This document shows positions 55,982 to 63,326 of a stretch of 64,000 nt of DNA, one piece after another. Location of the stretch: positions 248,001-312,000 of the forward strand of contig CAJQUW010008706.1 in the NCBI GenBank assembly GCA_907163375.1, in the 5' to 3' direction. Every line of letters starts with the position of its first letter. Position 1 is the stretch's first letter. This DNA is from Prostheceraeus crozeri (lineage: Eukaryota > Platyhelminthes > Polycladida > Euryleptidae). The translations under genes were made by a program, and so were the position numbers. The notes beneath the pieces were generated by a model. That model ran no database searches, was not told the origin of the DNA, and saw only the letters and a list, made by a program, of their open reading frames with translations.

Positions 55982-56338
55982 ATGAAGACTTGGATTTTGG
56001 ACTCTCTACAATATATCAGAGTTGATCGTGATGGAAACGTACATTTCAAAAATTCTCATGGTCATACATCAAGAGGAATTACATCAACATGGCGAAAATT
56101 TGTCAACCTCAATGATATCATGAGGGATTTGGAATATTTTGAAACATTAAGATTCATCTCCTTGGGTGATCAAGTTTGGCTTCAACATTACAGAAATGAA
56201 ATTCAAATCTACCATTCTCATTCCGCAAACTGTTTCTCATTTCGCAAATACAATTGGGAGAAGTATAGAAGATATATACATCGCTCCATCATGACATTTA
56301 TTCGTCGTGAGTTCATCGCCCTACTATGCAAATCTTAA
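55982..56338 (+). CDS. Small protein with two PC4-like modules, copy 1
   Basis: The ATG at 55982 gives 118 aa. Two consecutive modules of ~45 residues each look like strands followed by a helix: residues 11-50 (YIRVDRDGNVHFKNSHG ... FVNLNDIMRDL) and 59-104 (ISLGDQVWLQHYRNEIQIYH ... NWEKYRRYIHRSI). The second matches the pattern of the PC4/p15 C-terminal domain, that is LGxxxxVxVxxxxxxIxIxx followed by a W-containing helix. PC4 is a single-stranded-DNA-binding coactivator of RNA polymerase II. The assignment is by pattern only. The gene is followed 22 bases later by a paralogue and then by the TBP-like gene. Confidence 0.6.
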   Translation: MKTWILDSLQYIRVDRDGNVHFKNSHGHTSRGITSTWRKFVNLNDIMRDLEYFETLRFISLGDQVWLQHYRNEIQIYHSHSANCFSFRKYNWEKYRRYIHRSIMTFIRREFIALLCKS

Positions 56339-56360
56339 TCAGACATGACTACCACACATC

Positions 56361-57011
56361 ATGAGTTGGAAATTAGATTCCCTACAACGTATTGAAACGG
56401 ATCATGATCGAAACGTCTATTTCAAAGATTCAACTGGAAATGTGAGAAGAGAGTTTGCTTTATCTTATCGTCATTTTCAATCTCTACATCATATCATGAA
56501 GGACTTGAAATACTTCTATATGAAAAGACATTCACGTATTGGAAATCGCATCTGGCTGCGCGTCAACAATCGGCGAATTCAACTCTATCATTCCCAACTT
56601 CATACTAACTTCACATTTCATCAAGGTAGTTGGGAAAAGTATAAAAGGAAGGTACATCGCTCAATTTACTCATTATTTCATCATGAAGCGCCATCGCTAC
56701 ACCATCGTCAACATTCTCCGCCGCTTCAGACTCTACACCAAAATCGATCTCACAACATTACACCAACAGCTTCCAAACAGCAAGTATTACCCGGGCCGTC
56801 CTCAAATGTTAGTGGTGAAGATGAACAATTCACGGAATCTTCAACTCTTCCCAAATGGGACTGTACAGATTCTCGGCGCCCTTTCTCATTCATCGGCGCA
56901 GTCAATGCGCTTAGAGCTACAAAGACTACTACGTCGGATATGGAAGAGGGAGAGGTGTGTGATGTCGAATCTGACTGTGGACAATATGGTGATCTCTACT
57001 CAATTGAGTGA
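56361..57011 (+). CDS. PC4-like small protein, copy 2, with overlapping C-terminal extension
   Basis: The first ~105 residues are a paralogue of the preceding gene (MSWKLDSLQRIETDHDRNV; IGNRIWLRVNNRRIQLYHSQ; GSWEKYKRKVHRSI). After that the frame continues for ~110 residues over the start of the TBP-like gene, which uses another frame (overlap 56683-57011). The extension is rich in His, Ser and Pro and then acidic (DMEEGEVCDVESD). The extension is either a real overprinted tail or a fortuitous run-on; the TBP-like frame is clearly the conserved one in the overlap. Confidence 0.6.
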   Translation: MSWKLDSLQRIETDHDRNVYFKDSTGNVRREFALSYRHFQSLHHIMKDLKYFYMKRHSRIGNRIWLRVNNRRIQLYHSQLHTNFTFHQGSWEKYKRKVHRSIYSLFHHEAPSLHHRQHSPPLQTLHQNRSHNITPTASKQQVLPGPSSNVSGEDEQFTESSTLPKWDCTDSRRPFSFIGAVNALRATKTTTSDMEEGEVCDVESDCGQYGDLYSIE

Positions 57012-57228
57012 CAGTCTATCATTTTTGAAGATTCGTACCAGCAGTTACAATTTGTGTTATGAACCCGAACTTTTTCCTGCAGCTCTCATTAGTTGTTGGT
57101 TACCTGTGCATGTGGCAATCTTTCATAATAGTAAAGTGATCATTACTGGACTAAAATCTCATGTACAAGCAAATGTGATCCTAGACTATCTCATTGAGTA
57201 TGTACGTACCCAGCGGATTGTAAAATAA
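56683..57228 (+). CDS. TATA-box-binding protein (TBP) core homologue
   Basis: The ATG at 56683 (MKRHRYTIVNILRRF) gives 181 aa, the length of a TBP core, with the two-fold repeat. Repeat 1 (residues ~6-88) has N10, YYPGRP and LQLFPNGTVQILGA. Repeat 2 (~95-178) has VDNMVISTQLS (N101), CYEPELFPAAL and AIFHNSKVIITGLKS. In TBP two phenylalanines per repeat intercalate into DNA; here F56, F131 and F147 are kept and the fourth position is P40. Both central asparagines (N10, N101) are kept, and one of two groove threonines (T155; the other position is L64). It should bind promoter DNA in the nucleus. The stop overlaps an AATAAA. It could recognise a TATA variant or replace host TBP on element promoters. 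Confidence 0.88.
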   Translation: MKRHRYTIVNILRRFRLYTKIDLTTLHQQLPNSKYYPGRPQMLVVKMNNSRNLQLFPNGTVQILGALSHSSAQSMRLELQRLLRRIWKRERCVMSNLTVDNMVISTQLSDSLSFLKIRTSSYNLCYEPELFPAALISCWLPVHVAIFHNSKVIITGLKSHVQANVILDYLIEYVRTQRIVK

Positions 57229-57259
57229 AAAACAATTTTTCCAACATGATGTTTTTATT
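57224..57259. terminator. Polyadenylation signals overlapping two convergent stop codons
   Basis: AATAAA at 57224-57229 (plus) contains the TAA stop of the TBP-like gene. On the minus strand AATAAA (TTTATT at 57254-57259) contains the stop of the protease gene at 57255-57257. Twenty-six bases separate the two coding ends. Confidence 0.8.
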
Positions 57260-57716
57260 TCAAATCATGATAGAACTTACAAATCATTTTTTCATTAGAG
57301 GATGGATTACATGAAAAGTTTTGAATAATAGATGCAAATCGAGATACATGTAAACGTTTTAAGATGAAGTACAGTACAAAAGCACCACACGTTGATGAAA
57401 GTGGATGTTGTAGTATGCGTTCATTTCGCTGATATTGACGCGTATGTTTTCTCAACCACTGCTGTGTTGGTATATTTGGAGGTTGAGCAAGAGAGTCAAA
57501 TAGTTCACCACGTCGGTCTTCTCCAATAAAGATCGCTTTCCAATGCTCACCGCCTAAATTCTGCGAATGAGTGCTTAGCACAATAAAGATGGGATAGTGA
57601 TTTACTGCAGGTGGTAAGGTATCGAGTGAATAGACATTATCGAAAGCTTTCAACGTCGCTTCGTCTGCATTACGCTGCACTTTAGTCTTAATATCGTCAG
57701 CAGTCAACCAACTCAT
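57255..57716 (-). CDS. Adenain-like maturation cysteine protease
   Basis: This 153-aa protein belongs to the Ulp1/adenain (C5/C48-type) cysteine protease family used by Polintons and adenoviruses to mature virions. The catalytic order is visible: His58 in GGEHWKAIF, Asp74 in GELFDSL, Gln103 before the cysteine loop (LQHPLSSTCGAFVLYF) and Cys110. The start ATG overlaps the stop of the major capsid gene (TAATG arrangement), which fits co-regulated late genes. The frame is intact with no missing key residue. Confidence 0.9.
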   Translation of the reverse strand: MSWLTADDIKTKVQRNADEATLKAFDNVYSLDTLPPAVNHYPIFIVLSTHSQNLGGEHWKAIFIGEDRRGELFDSLAQPPNIPTQQWLRKHTRQYQRNERILQHPLSSTCGAFVLYFILKRLHVSRFASIIQNFSCNPSSNEKMICKFYHDLK

Positions 57717-58993
57717 TAACGATTATACTGAAGAATCACGTCACGATACTTTGTAATTTCAATGTTTGAATCGAAGACTGCATAAATTAATACATTGATC
57801 GTCTCAGGTAGTGTTCTTTTGAACGTCAAATCCAAACGAATATTATGAGGCACGTTCGCTTGACGATAGGGTGCACTAATATCGCTGTCAGCAGTCAAAT
57901 CAAATGCATAAATAGTATATCCACTCTTAAACTCTTTCATAGTCAGTCCGTTGGTGTCATCCGTATTGTAAAAGCCAAAGACATCCATAAAATCAACATA
58001 ACTGCGCATAAATTGATCCGCAGCAAAATCTGGTTTGTAGGGTGGACCAGGATGACTCACACCATTTACACGTAAAGCAATTTCACTTAACTGATTGTGT
58101 TTAAAATTGAAAGGATTCTTCTTTATATTACCATTAAATGCGTCATTTTCAACCATTGCCACCATGAGGAGCTTCGGTGCTTCCGATGGAAAGAGGCCAT
58201 CTTTCATGAAACTCTTTTGATCTTTAGGAATTGTAAAGGTGAGAAGCTTTGTATGCTGAACGGGGTAAATGGCATTTTGGCGGTTAAGACCTTCAGCATG
58301 TCCTCTAATGACACTTGGATTCGGTATTACTCGACGAATGTAAAGTGCAATATCTTCCACATGAATTCTAAAATTGTCAACTTTAGCAAATGCATTCAGC
58401 GCAAATTCAGGCTTATTCAATGTCAGCTTGAGTCGCATGCTTGTATTACAGAGTAAAAACTTTGACTGTCTAAAGAAGTCTAAATTTAGCGGACCATATA
58501 GCTGACATACTCTACTATCTTTAATCATAGCAGATCGCTTTACAAAGCCACTGTTTGTTTCAACATCAAATTTTCCTGCTTCATCTCTGTACCATCCCAT
58601 GGCTTCCATATGACTTTTTTGTGCTGCTGGATGAAACTGTGATACATGATTGAAATATGATTTATAGGGATAATCGCTTTGACCACCTTCCACCTGCTGC
58701 TCTCCAATCGTTATAGAAACATCACGAAGTAATGTAGTCAATGGTAAATTGTTCAGCCCAACTTTATGTGCATCGTCAATAGCAGTTCCATCTGCTTGCT
58801 GAATTCTAAACCTCAAATCAAGCATCGCATAACTCAAATCTATGTAGTCATCACTACCACCAGGAATAACAAATTCAATGGGGCCAGCATTCTCAGCTGT
58901 TCGAGGATGATAATCTACAATACTTGAACTAAGAATATCTGTCTGTATGGCTTGTTGATCGAACAAACAAAAACCAGAAGTTTTACACTCCAT
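57716..58993 (-). CDS. Major capsid protein (F54H12.2 family)
   Basis: This 425-aa protein is of the family often annotated F54H12.2-like in invertebrate genomes, the Polinton major capsid protein, expected to be a double jelly roll. Recognisable blocks are SSIVDYHPRTAENAGPIEFV near the N-terminus, PGGSDDYIDLSYAMLDLRF, GGQSDYPYKSYFNHV, KKNPFNFKHNQLSEIALRVN and SGYTIYAFDLTADSD near the C-terminus. The length is close to that of small double-jelly-roll capsid proteins. The frame is intact. It lies between the protease and the pVI-like gene, each joined by overlaps or gaps of under five bases. Confidence 0.9.
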   Translation of the reverse strand: MECKTSGFCLFDQQAIQTDILSSSIVDYHPRTAENAGPIEFVIPGGSDDYIDLSYAMLDLRFRIQQADGTAIDDAHKVGLNNLPLTTLLRDVSITIGEQQVEGGQSDYPYKSYFNHVSQFHPAAQKSHMEAMGWYRDEAGKFDVETNSGFVKRSAMIKDSRVCQLYGPLNLDFFRQSKFLLCNTSMRLKLTLNKPEFALNAFAKVDNFRIHVEDIALYIRRVIPNPSVIRGHAEGLNRQNAIYPVQHTKLLTFTIPKDQKSFMKDGLFPSEAPKLLMVAMVENDAFNGNIKKNPFNFKHNQLSEIALRVNGVSHPGPPYKPDFAADQFMRSYVDFMDVFGFYNTDDTNGLTMKEFKSGYTIYAFDLTADSDISAPYRQANVPHNIRLDLTFKRTLPETINVLIYAVFDSNIEITKYRDVILQYNR

Positions 58994-58995
58994 GA

Positions 58996-59451
58996 TTAGA
59001 AGTTATAGCAGCGTCGTCGTTTAGCGCCTGATGAATGATTAGAGCCTCTGCGACGTTTGCGTGAATGCCTTTTGACTGAAGATCGCACCTTACCAGCTCC
59101 GCGATGTTTCCTCCTTCCTTCTTTCATTCGTTTAGGTGGTTTCTTTCCTTGAGTAACACCAGCAAAGGTCTGCTTCAATGTTTTTAAACCGCGTTCTTTC
59201 CCACGATTCAACAAACTGCTCTTGAAACTTCTACCTCTGGAAAGATCACTAGCAACATCACCAGCAAAGCCAACGGCATTACTTAAAACATTTCGTTTTA
59301 AAGATCTACCGACATTGGATATGAGAGGTGCTACAACAGATTTCAGTGCACCAAGTATGCTACCTCCACGTTGGCGGCGAGCGCCGATGTAAATTTGTCC
59401 TCCACCACTTACATAGGAGGGTCGTGAATAAAATGAGGCAGTTGGATTCAT
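58996..59451 (-). CDS. Basic minor capsid protein (pVI-like Polinton family)
   Basis: The 151-aa product has a Tyr/Gly-rich N-terminus (SYVSGGGQIYIGARRQRGG), an amphipathic stretch (SILGALKSVVAPLISNVGRS), the conserved helix region NAVGFAGDVASDLSRGRSFK and a strongly basic tail (RKHRGAGKVRSSVKRHSRKR). This layout is typical of a small Polinton virion protein compared with adenovirus pVI or core proteins: membrane-active amphipathic helix plus DNA-binding tail. It is two bases upstream of the capsid gene in the same orientation. Confidence 0.78.
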   Translation of the reverse strand: MNPTASFYSRPSYVSGGGQIYIGARRQRGGSILGALKSVVAPLISNVGRSLKRNVLSNAVGFAGDVASDLSRGRSFKSSLLNRGKERGLKTLKQTFAGVTQGKKPPKRMKEGRRKHRGAGKVRSSVKRHSRKRRRGSNHSSGAKRRRCYNF

Positions 59452-59492
59452 AGCTCAAACCCTAAACATTGTTAGTTACAACTTTGCATGAA

Positions 59493-60759
59493 TCACTGTC
59501 GATCACTTAGATGAAAGATGTCGGCACGACGCATCCAAGAGTTCATACTTGAAGGATAACCAGTCCATTTAACAAGACACCATTCTTCACCTTGCCGTTT
59601 TTTACATCGAATGATTTTCTCTACCAAATATGTTTCACTTTCAGTGACTACCTCAATCTCATCGCGGTAAAAGCTACCCTCAATTTCTTCATTATCGTAA
59701 TCTTTCAACTTGTAGGAGGTCGGAGAGTCTTTTTGATTAATCCTTGATACTGTAAATACCTCCTCTGTCCAATTCGGAAGGTACCCTTTAGCAAAAACAC
59801 TTTTCACTTTTGAGATACGAACTTTATCACCAATTTTCACATCACTTTTCACATGAGTGCGTTTACGTTGGAATGATTCGTGCACTTTATCTACATTGTC
59901 AGCATTTACATCTACTGGTCTGAGTCCAATAGAACGATGGATAGAGTGATTGTAGGCATGGAGTGTATCTTGTAGAACCTTTGTCCAATTTTGTGTCAAG
60001 TTGGCAGTAAAATGTCGCCATAAGCGATTTTTTCATGTGCGATTAAAACGTTCAACGAGTGCAGCTTTATAAGCACTCTTTACACTAAACAACTCAATGT
60101 CATGCCTCTCAAATAATCTTGTCACATGCTGATTTTCAAACTCTTTTCCTTGATCACTCTGAATTCTTTTTGGAATGCGACCTTCTCGAAAAATTGTTTG
60201 GAATGCTTTTGCTACTCCTTTCCCTTCTTTAGTTTTTAAAGGTTGAGCCCACGCATAACGCGAGAAAATATCAATGACGGTTAAAATAAAATTATTGCCC
60301 GAGTTATGTTTTGAAATGGAGGCAACATCACACAAATCTGCTTGCCACTCTTCATCGATGTCATGAACAATATAATGGCGGGTGCGGTACTTCTTTTTCG
60401 CTTGTTTGTGGAGTGTATAGGTAGCCTGACCCTTTAACCATCGTTTCACTTGTGATTGTGGAAGACCACTCGCTTTTGATAATTTCTTGATAGATGCAAA
60501 TCCTGCCGGATGTTTTACATCATAATAGATTGACTTCAAACGTTCAGTCGATGACGACTGACTCTTTTTCCTCCTTCTCATCTTTTTGTTTTCTTGCCTT
60601 TCTACATTTACAACAACTGCAGCATTTAGCTTTAGCGGTTTTGCGATCGTGTTCACATTGCTTAGGGGTTTCATTATGAGCGCTGGCGCAGCAAGTGCAA
60701 GTGACAACGACATTCACCTCTGGCGGCTCATTACATGGCAAGCAACACATCTGCTTCAT
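59493..60759 (-). pseudogene. Retroviral-type integrase with chromodomain, frame-broken
   Basis: The gene likely starts at ATG 60759 with a cysteine-rich segment (MKQMCCLPCNE; later CCSCCKCRKAR), then shifts frame by one base near an A-rich run at ~60560-60600 into the main integrase frame. That contains an HTH-like block (ASIKKLSKASGLPQSQVKRW), the catalytic core with D in WQADLCDV (~60337), D in IQSDQGKEFEN (~60154) and E in LVERFNRT (~60052), 33 residues between the last two. An in-frame TGA at 60033-60035 follows. The C-terminal part reads on in the same frame to a chromodomain (YLVEKIIRCKKRQGEEW; LVKWTGYPSSMNSW). It integrates Polinton DNA into the genome. The two breaks make this copy doubtful as a functional enzyme unless they are sequence errors. 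Confidence 0.85.
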
Positions 60760-60760
60760 A

Positions 60761-61453
60761 TTAATAGTCTGAGAACATGTATTTCCTAGGAGGAGCTGTT
60801 TTACGTTTTCCTTTTACTAGTTTTAGTGGTGATGTAGATCTACGTCGAGTTCTTCCTCTTGTTTGCTTAGTGAGTGTGGGAGGGGATGTAGCAGGTGACG
60901 TCTTAAACCAATTTGTTGGCATTTTCATCGCCTGAAGCATTGGAGCAGTAGCCACTGTTGAATCAAGTCCTTTCAATGTCTCATTATTTAAAGCAAATTT
61001 TGGCACATTATGCTTTTTCAATAGTTTAAGAAAGTATGACCAACCAGGTGGAACATAGCCCTGACGGCGCTTTCTACGTGTCGCATACTGAATCAAGTCT
61101 TCATAACGTGAAGCATCAATCACTTTATTTTCATCTGTAATGATTTCTCCTCTTTCATTTACATTGAGATGGGGTTCAATACTCTTGAAAAGAGATATGG
61201 CATGTGCGCGAGATGCTAAAAGTGTAGCAGTCGATACAGAGTCACGCATCTTATTCTTCAAGTTTTTCAATTGCTCAACAGTTTCCGATTGTAATAATAC
61301 AGCACGATGTGGATCTTTGATGTGAACATTTTGCTGATAATCTATTTCTTTCCTATACATTTGATTTGCAAGAGGTTGCTTTACTTGCTGCATGGCAGTC
61401 AATTGTACATATTCATCCTGAGGAATAACAATCATGCGAGAATAAGAACTCAT
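60761..61453 (-). CDS. Conserved Polinton basic protein of unknown function
   Basis: The 230-aa product starts MSSYSRMIVIPQDEYVQLTA, contains a DPHRAVLLQSETVEQLKN block with predicted helix, a middle domain (YATRRKRRQGYVPPGWSYFL) and a basic proline/serine-rich tail (TKQTRGRTRRRSTSPLKLVK). This arrangement next to the packaging ATPase recurs in invertebrate Polintons. Its start overlaps the ATPase stop (ATGA). It is likely a virion or DNA-packaging accessory protein, but no function is assigned. Confidence 0.65.
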   Translation of the reverse strand: MSSYSRMIVIPQDEYVQLTAMQQVKQPLANQMYRKEIDYQQNVHIKDPHRAVLLQSETVEQLKNLKNKMRDSVSTATLLASRAHAISLFKSIEPHLNVNERGEIITDENKVIDASRYEDLIQYATRRKRRQGYVPPGWSYFLKLLKKHNVPKFALNNETLKGLDSTVATAPMLQAMKMPTNWFKTSPATSPPTLTKQTRGRTRRRSTSPLKLVKGKRKTAPPRKYMFSDY

Positions 61454-62067
61454 GGTTTGTAGATAATCATGGGAGTTTTCAAAATATCACTTCGAAATCT
61501 AAATTCTTCCGGACACTCTTGCGTAAAGTCAATGAATAAGTAACCGTATGGTTTTTCAGTAGCTGCTTGAAAAATTTCAATTAAGGCTTTTGATCCTCTG
61601 GGTGCAACTTGTCGCGCTAAAATTTCAAATTGACTTTTATCTCGCGGATTCTTGAAAATAGCATAATAGTGTGTATTCAGGTTTCGTGTACGAGCTTTTT
61701 TTCCATCAGGAAACAAATTTTGTGTGATATAGATGATAAAACACCTTTTATGATGTGCTGCACGAGTGAACATATCTGTAACATCTTTGAATTCTTACTT
61801 TCTTTTAATAAATCATCCAATACAACAACATCATTAGACTGAAGTTTATCCACTGGAATAATTCCTTCATGTCGAATAAAGTTGCGACTTTGCAATTCCT
61901 GAAACAACGACGGTTGATAAATACCATAACACCAAATCACTCGATTGATAGGTTCCTTAAACAACTCCCTTCTTTTATCCAATAAATTCAGCGTGAAAAA
62001 CAGTTTTACCTGCATGAGATGGACCTGATACAGTCAGAACTTTATCACATTGAAGTCTGAAATCCAT
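61450..62067 (-). pseudogene. Genome-packaging ATPase (FtsK/HerA-type), two frame offsets
   Basis: The start is ATG 62067 (MDFRLQCDKVLTVSGPSHAG). Walker A (SGPSHAGKT) is just before a one-base offset near a T-run at ~61999. The next frame holds NRVIWCYGIYQPSLFQELQ and the Walker B strand NDVVVLDDLL (61806-61835). A second offset near 61785 leads to the last frame, MFTRAAHHKRCFIIYITQNLF, TRNLNTHYYAIFKNPRDKSQ and the end. This is the A32-like motor that packages viral DNA into capsids. All diagnostic motifs are present but spread over three frames. Confidence 0.85.
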
Positions 62068-62098
62068 TTTATTACTTTGAGATTCAACATTTGCATAA

Positions 62099-62455
62099 TT
62101 AACGCTTAGAGCCAAAGATATTACCCAATAGGTTGCCCACGGCAGGAGCTATCATTGGAAGTATTGCTGAAAGGAAACCACCCTTTTGTGTTAGAGTTTT
62201 CCTCTTTCTTTGAAGGGCGACTTTAGGATTGGAGATGAAACGCAATTTCGTAGCATATCGCTTAAGTAACTTTCGTTGTTTTGGCGCTAATTTCTTCGTC
62301 CTTAACTTCCTCACATGAGAAATAATTTCACGGATGAATTTATCATTAGCATGTCGTATAGCATTGTATCGCTGATTTGCTTTCATTCGTCGGAGAGCTT
62401 GAATGGCTGAAGAAAACTTTTGACTTTTACGTTTCGCCATTTTACGTTTCGCCAT
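62099..62455 (-). CDS. Small basic minor protein with QKGGFL motif
   Basis: The 118-aa protein has a duplicated start (MAKRKMAKRK), a basic helical body (AIQALRRMKANQRYNAIRHA; LAPKQRKLLKRYATKLRF) and the conserved C-terminal signature LTQKGGFLSAILPMIAPAVG followed by LLGNIF. Proteins of this layout are present in most invertebrate Polintons and are thought to be virion components; the hydrophobic Gly-rich end recalls adenovirus core protein X-like products. The frame is intact. Confidence 0.78.
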   Translation of the reverse strand: MAKRKMAKRKSQKFSSAIQALRRMKANQRYNAIRHANDKFIREIISHVRKLRTKKLAPKQRKLLKRYATKLRFISNPKVALQRKRKTLTQKGGFLSAILPMIAPAVGNLLGNIFGSKR

Positions 62456-62505
62456 TTTCCGTGTTAGTCTTTGCTAAACCTATCTTTACCACATTTGCAT
62501 AGGTA

Positions 62506-62829
62506 CTAACTATTGCAACATAAGTGACACTCGAAATGAGCAATGTCACATTGGCTACATTTGCAAAGTTGAATGCAATTACGTATGAAACAGCGTTGAC
62601 AAAAAGCATGCTTACATCTCTTGAAGATGCGCTTTTCATTTCCATCCTTTCGCTTACATACATCACAGCACATAGTTTCACCGTTACTGATGTCTATAGC
62701 AAGTCTTTTTGAAGATATGAATTTGCTAGCCTTTTCTAAATAATAGACACATGTACAGAAGGAATATACTTCGAGAGTGAGCAGACATAGCTCGAAAACC
62801 AGTTGTGCTACAATCAAGTACCACTGCAT
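62506..62829 (-). CDS. Membrane-anchored RING-finger protein
   Basis: The first ATG (62829) gives 107 aa. The N-terminus is one hydrophobic segment (WYLIVAQLVFELCLLTLEVY), a likely signal anchor. The C-terminal half has a C3HC4-like RING pattern: C55xxC58, C72-x-H74, C77xxC80, C91xxC94, with extra cysteines at the very end. RING domains recruit E2 enzymes for ubiquitin transfer; small membrane RING proteins in DNA viruses often down-regulate host membrane proteins. That role here is inference. An overlapping frame (62442-62681) is a shadow. Confidence 0.7.
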   Translation of the reverse strand: MQWYLIVAQLVFELCLLTLEVYSFCTCVYYLEKASKFISSKRLAIDISNGETMCCDVCKRKDGNEKRIFKRCKHAFCQRCFIRNCIQLCKCSQCDIAHFECHLCCNS

Positions 62830-62831
62830 TT

Positions 62832-63242
62832 TCAATTTTTCTTTATGGAAAGTTGAATGTGAATATCTGAAATCGCTTCAATCACTAGACTGCTACCATG
62901 ATGGTTGAATGCGTTAAGACGTTCAGCAATTTTTATCATATGTCTTTTAAAAAATTCTTCGGGGTGATCTACCACTTCCATTGAATAAGAAGCAAAATGG
63001 AAAGAGCGACTTTCCACCTCTTCCTTTCCAAAATGACTAAACTTAATTTTCGCAACTAATCGCGCCATGACAATGCTATCAGAGAATGTATTCATTAACT
63101 CTAGAAATAGAGTGCTAGCATCATCGACCACTGCTTCGATGTCGGTCTCATCTTTATGAAAATTTATCACATAATCTTGAACAGCTCCTTTTAAACTTCG
63201 CCTATGAAAATGTAATGTTCCGCAGTTGTTTGAGAAAGACAT
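62832..63242 (-). CDS. Stand-alone relative of the polymerase N-terminal domain
   Basis: The 136-aa protein (MSFSNNCGTLHFHRRSLKG) contains in order ARLVAKIKFSHFGKEEVESR, FHFASYSMEVVD and LNAFNHHGSSLVIEAISDIH. These match, with the same spacing, the polymerase N-terminal segments LKLKYIKIDFQTGQVTER and FHVPSSSEVVD, and then DKFNQRDSALIFDGVDSAIF in the continuing frame. It is therefore a paralogue of that domain without the catalytic parts. The function of the domain is unknown; a role in binding the polymerase, terminal protein or DNA end is conceivable. The stop is directly before the RING gene. Confidence 0.7.
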   Translation of the reverse strand: MSFSNNCGTLHFHRRSLKGAVQDYVINFHKDETDIEAVVDDASTLFLELMNTFSDSIVMARLVAKIKFSHFGKEEVESRSFHFASYSMEVVDHPEEFFKRHMIKIAERLNAFNHHGSSLVIEAISDIHIQLSIKKN

Positions 63243-63326
63243 GATCGCCCTTTAACTAACCCATCCATTGCATGAAAACAACTCTTCTCATAGTAACATT
63301 TATTGAATAACGGTAACAAGCATGCA

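Noticed and set aside
62442-62681. 79-codon hydrophobic frame overlapping the RING gene
   Set aside because: It is the shifted reading of the cysteine-rich RING region.
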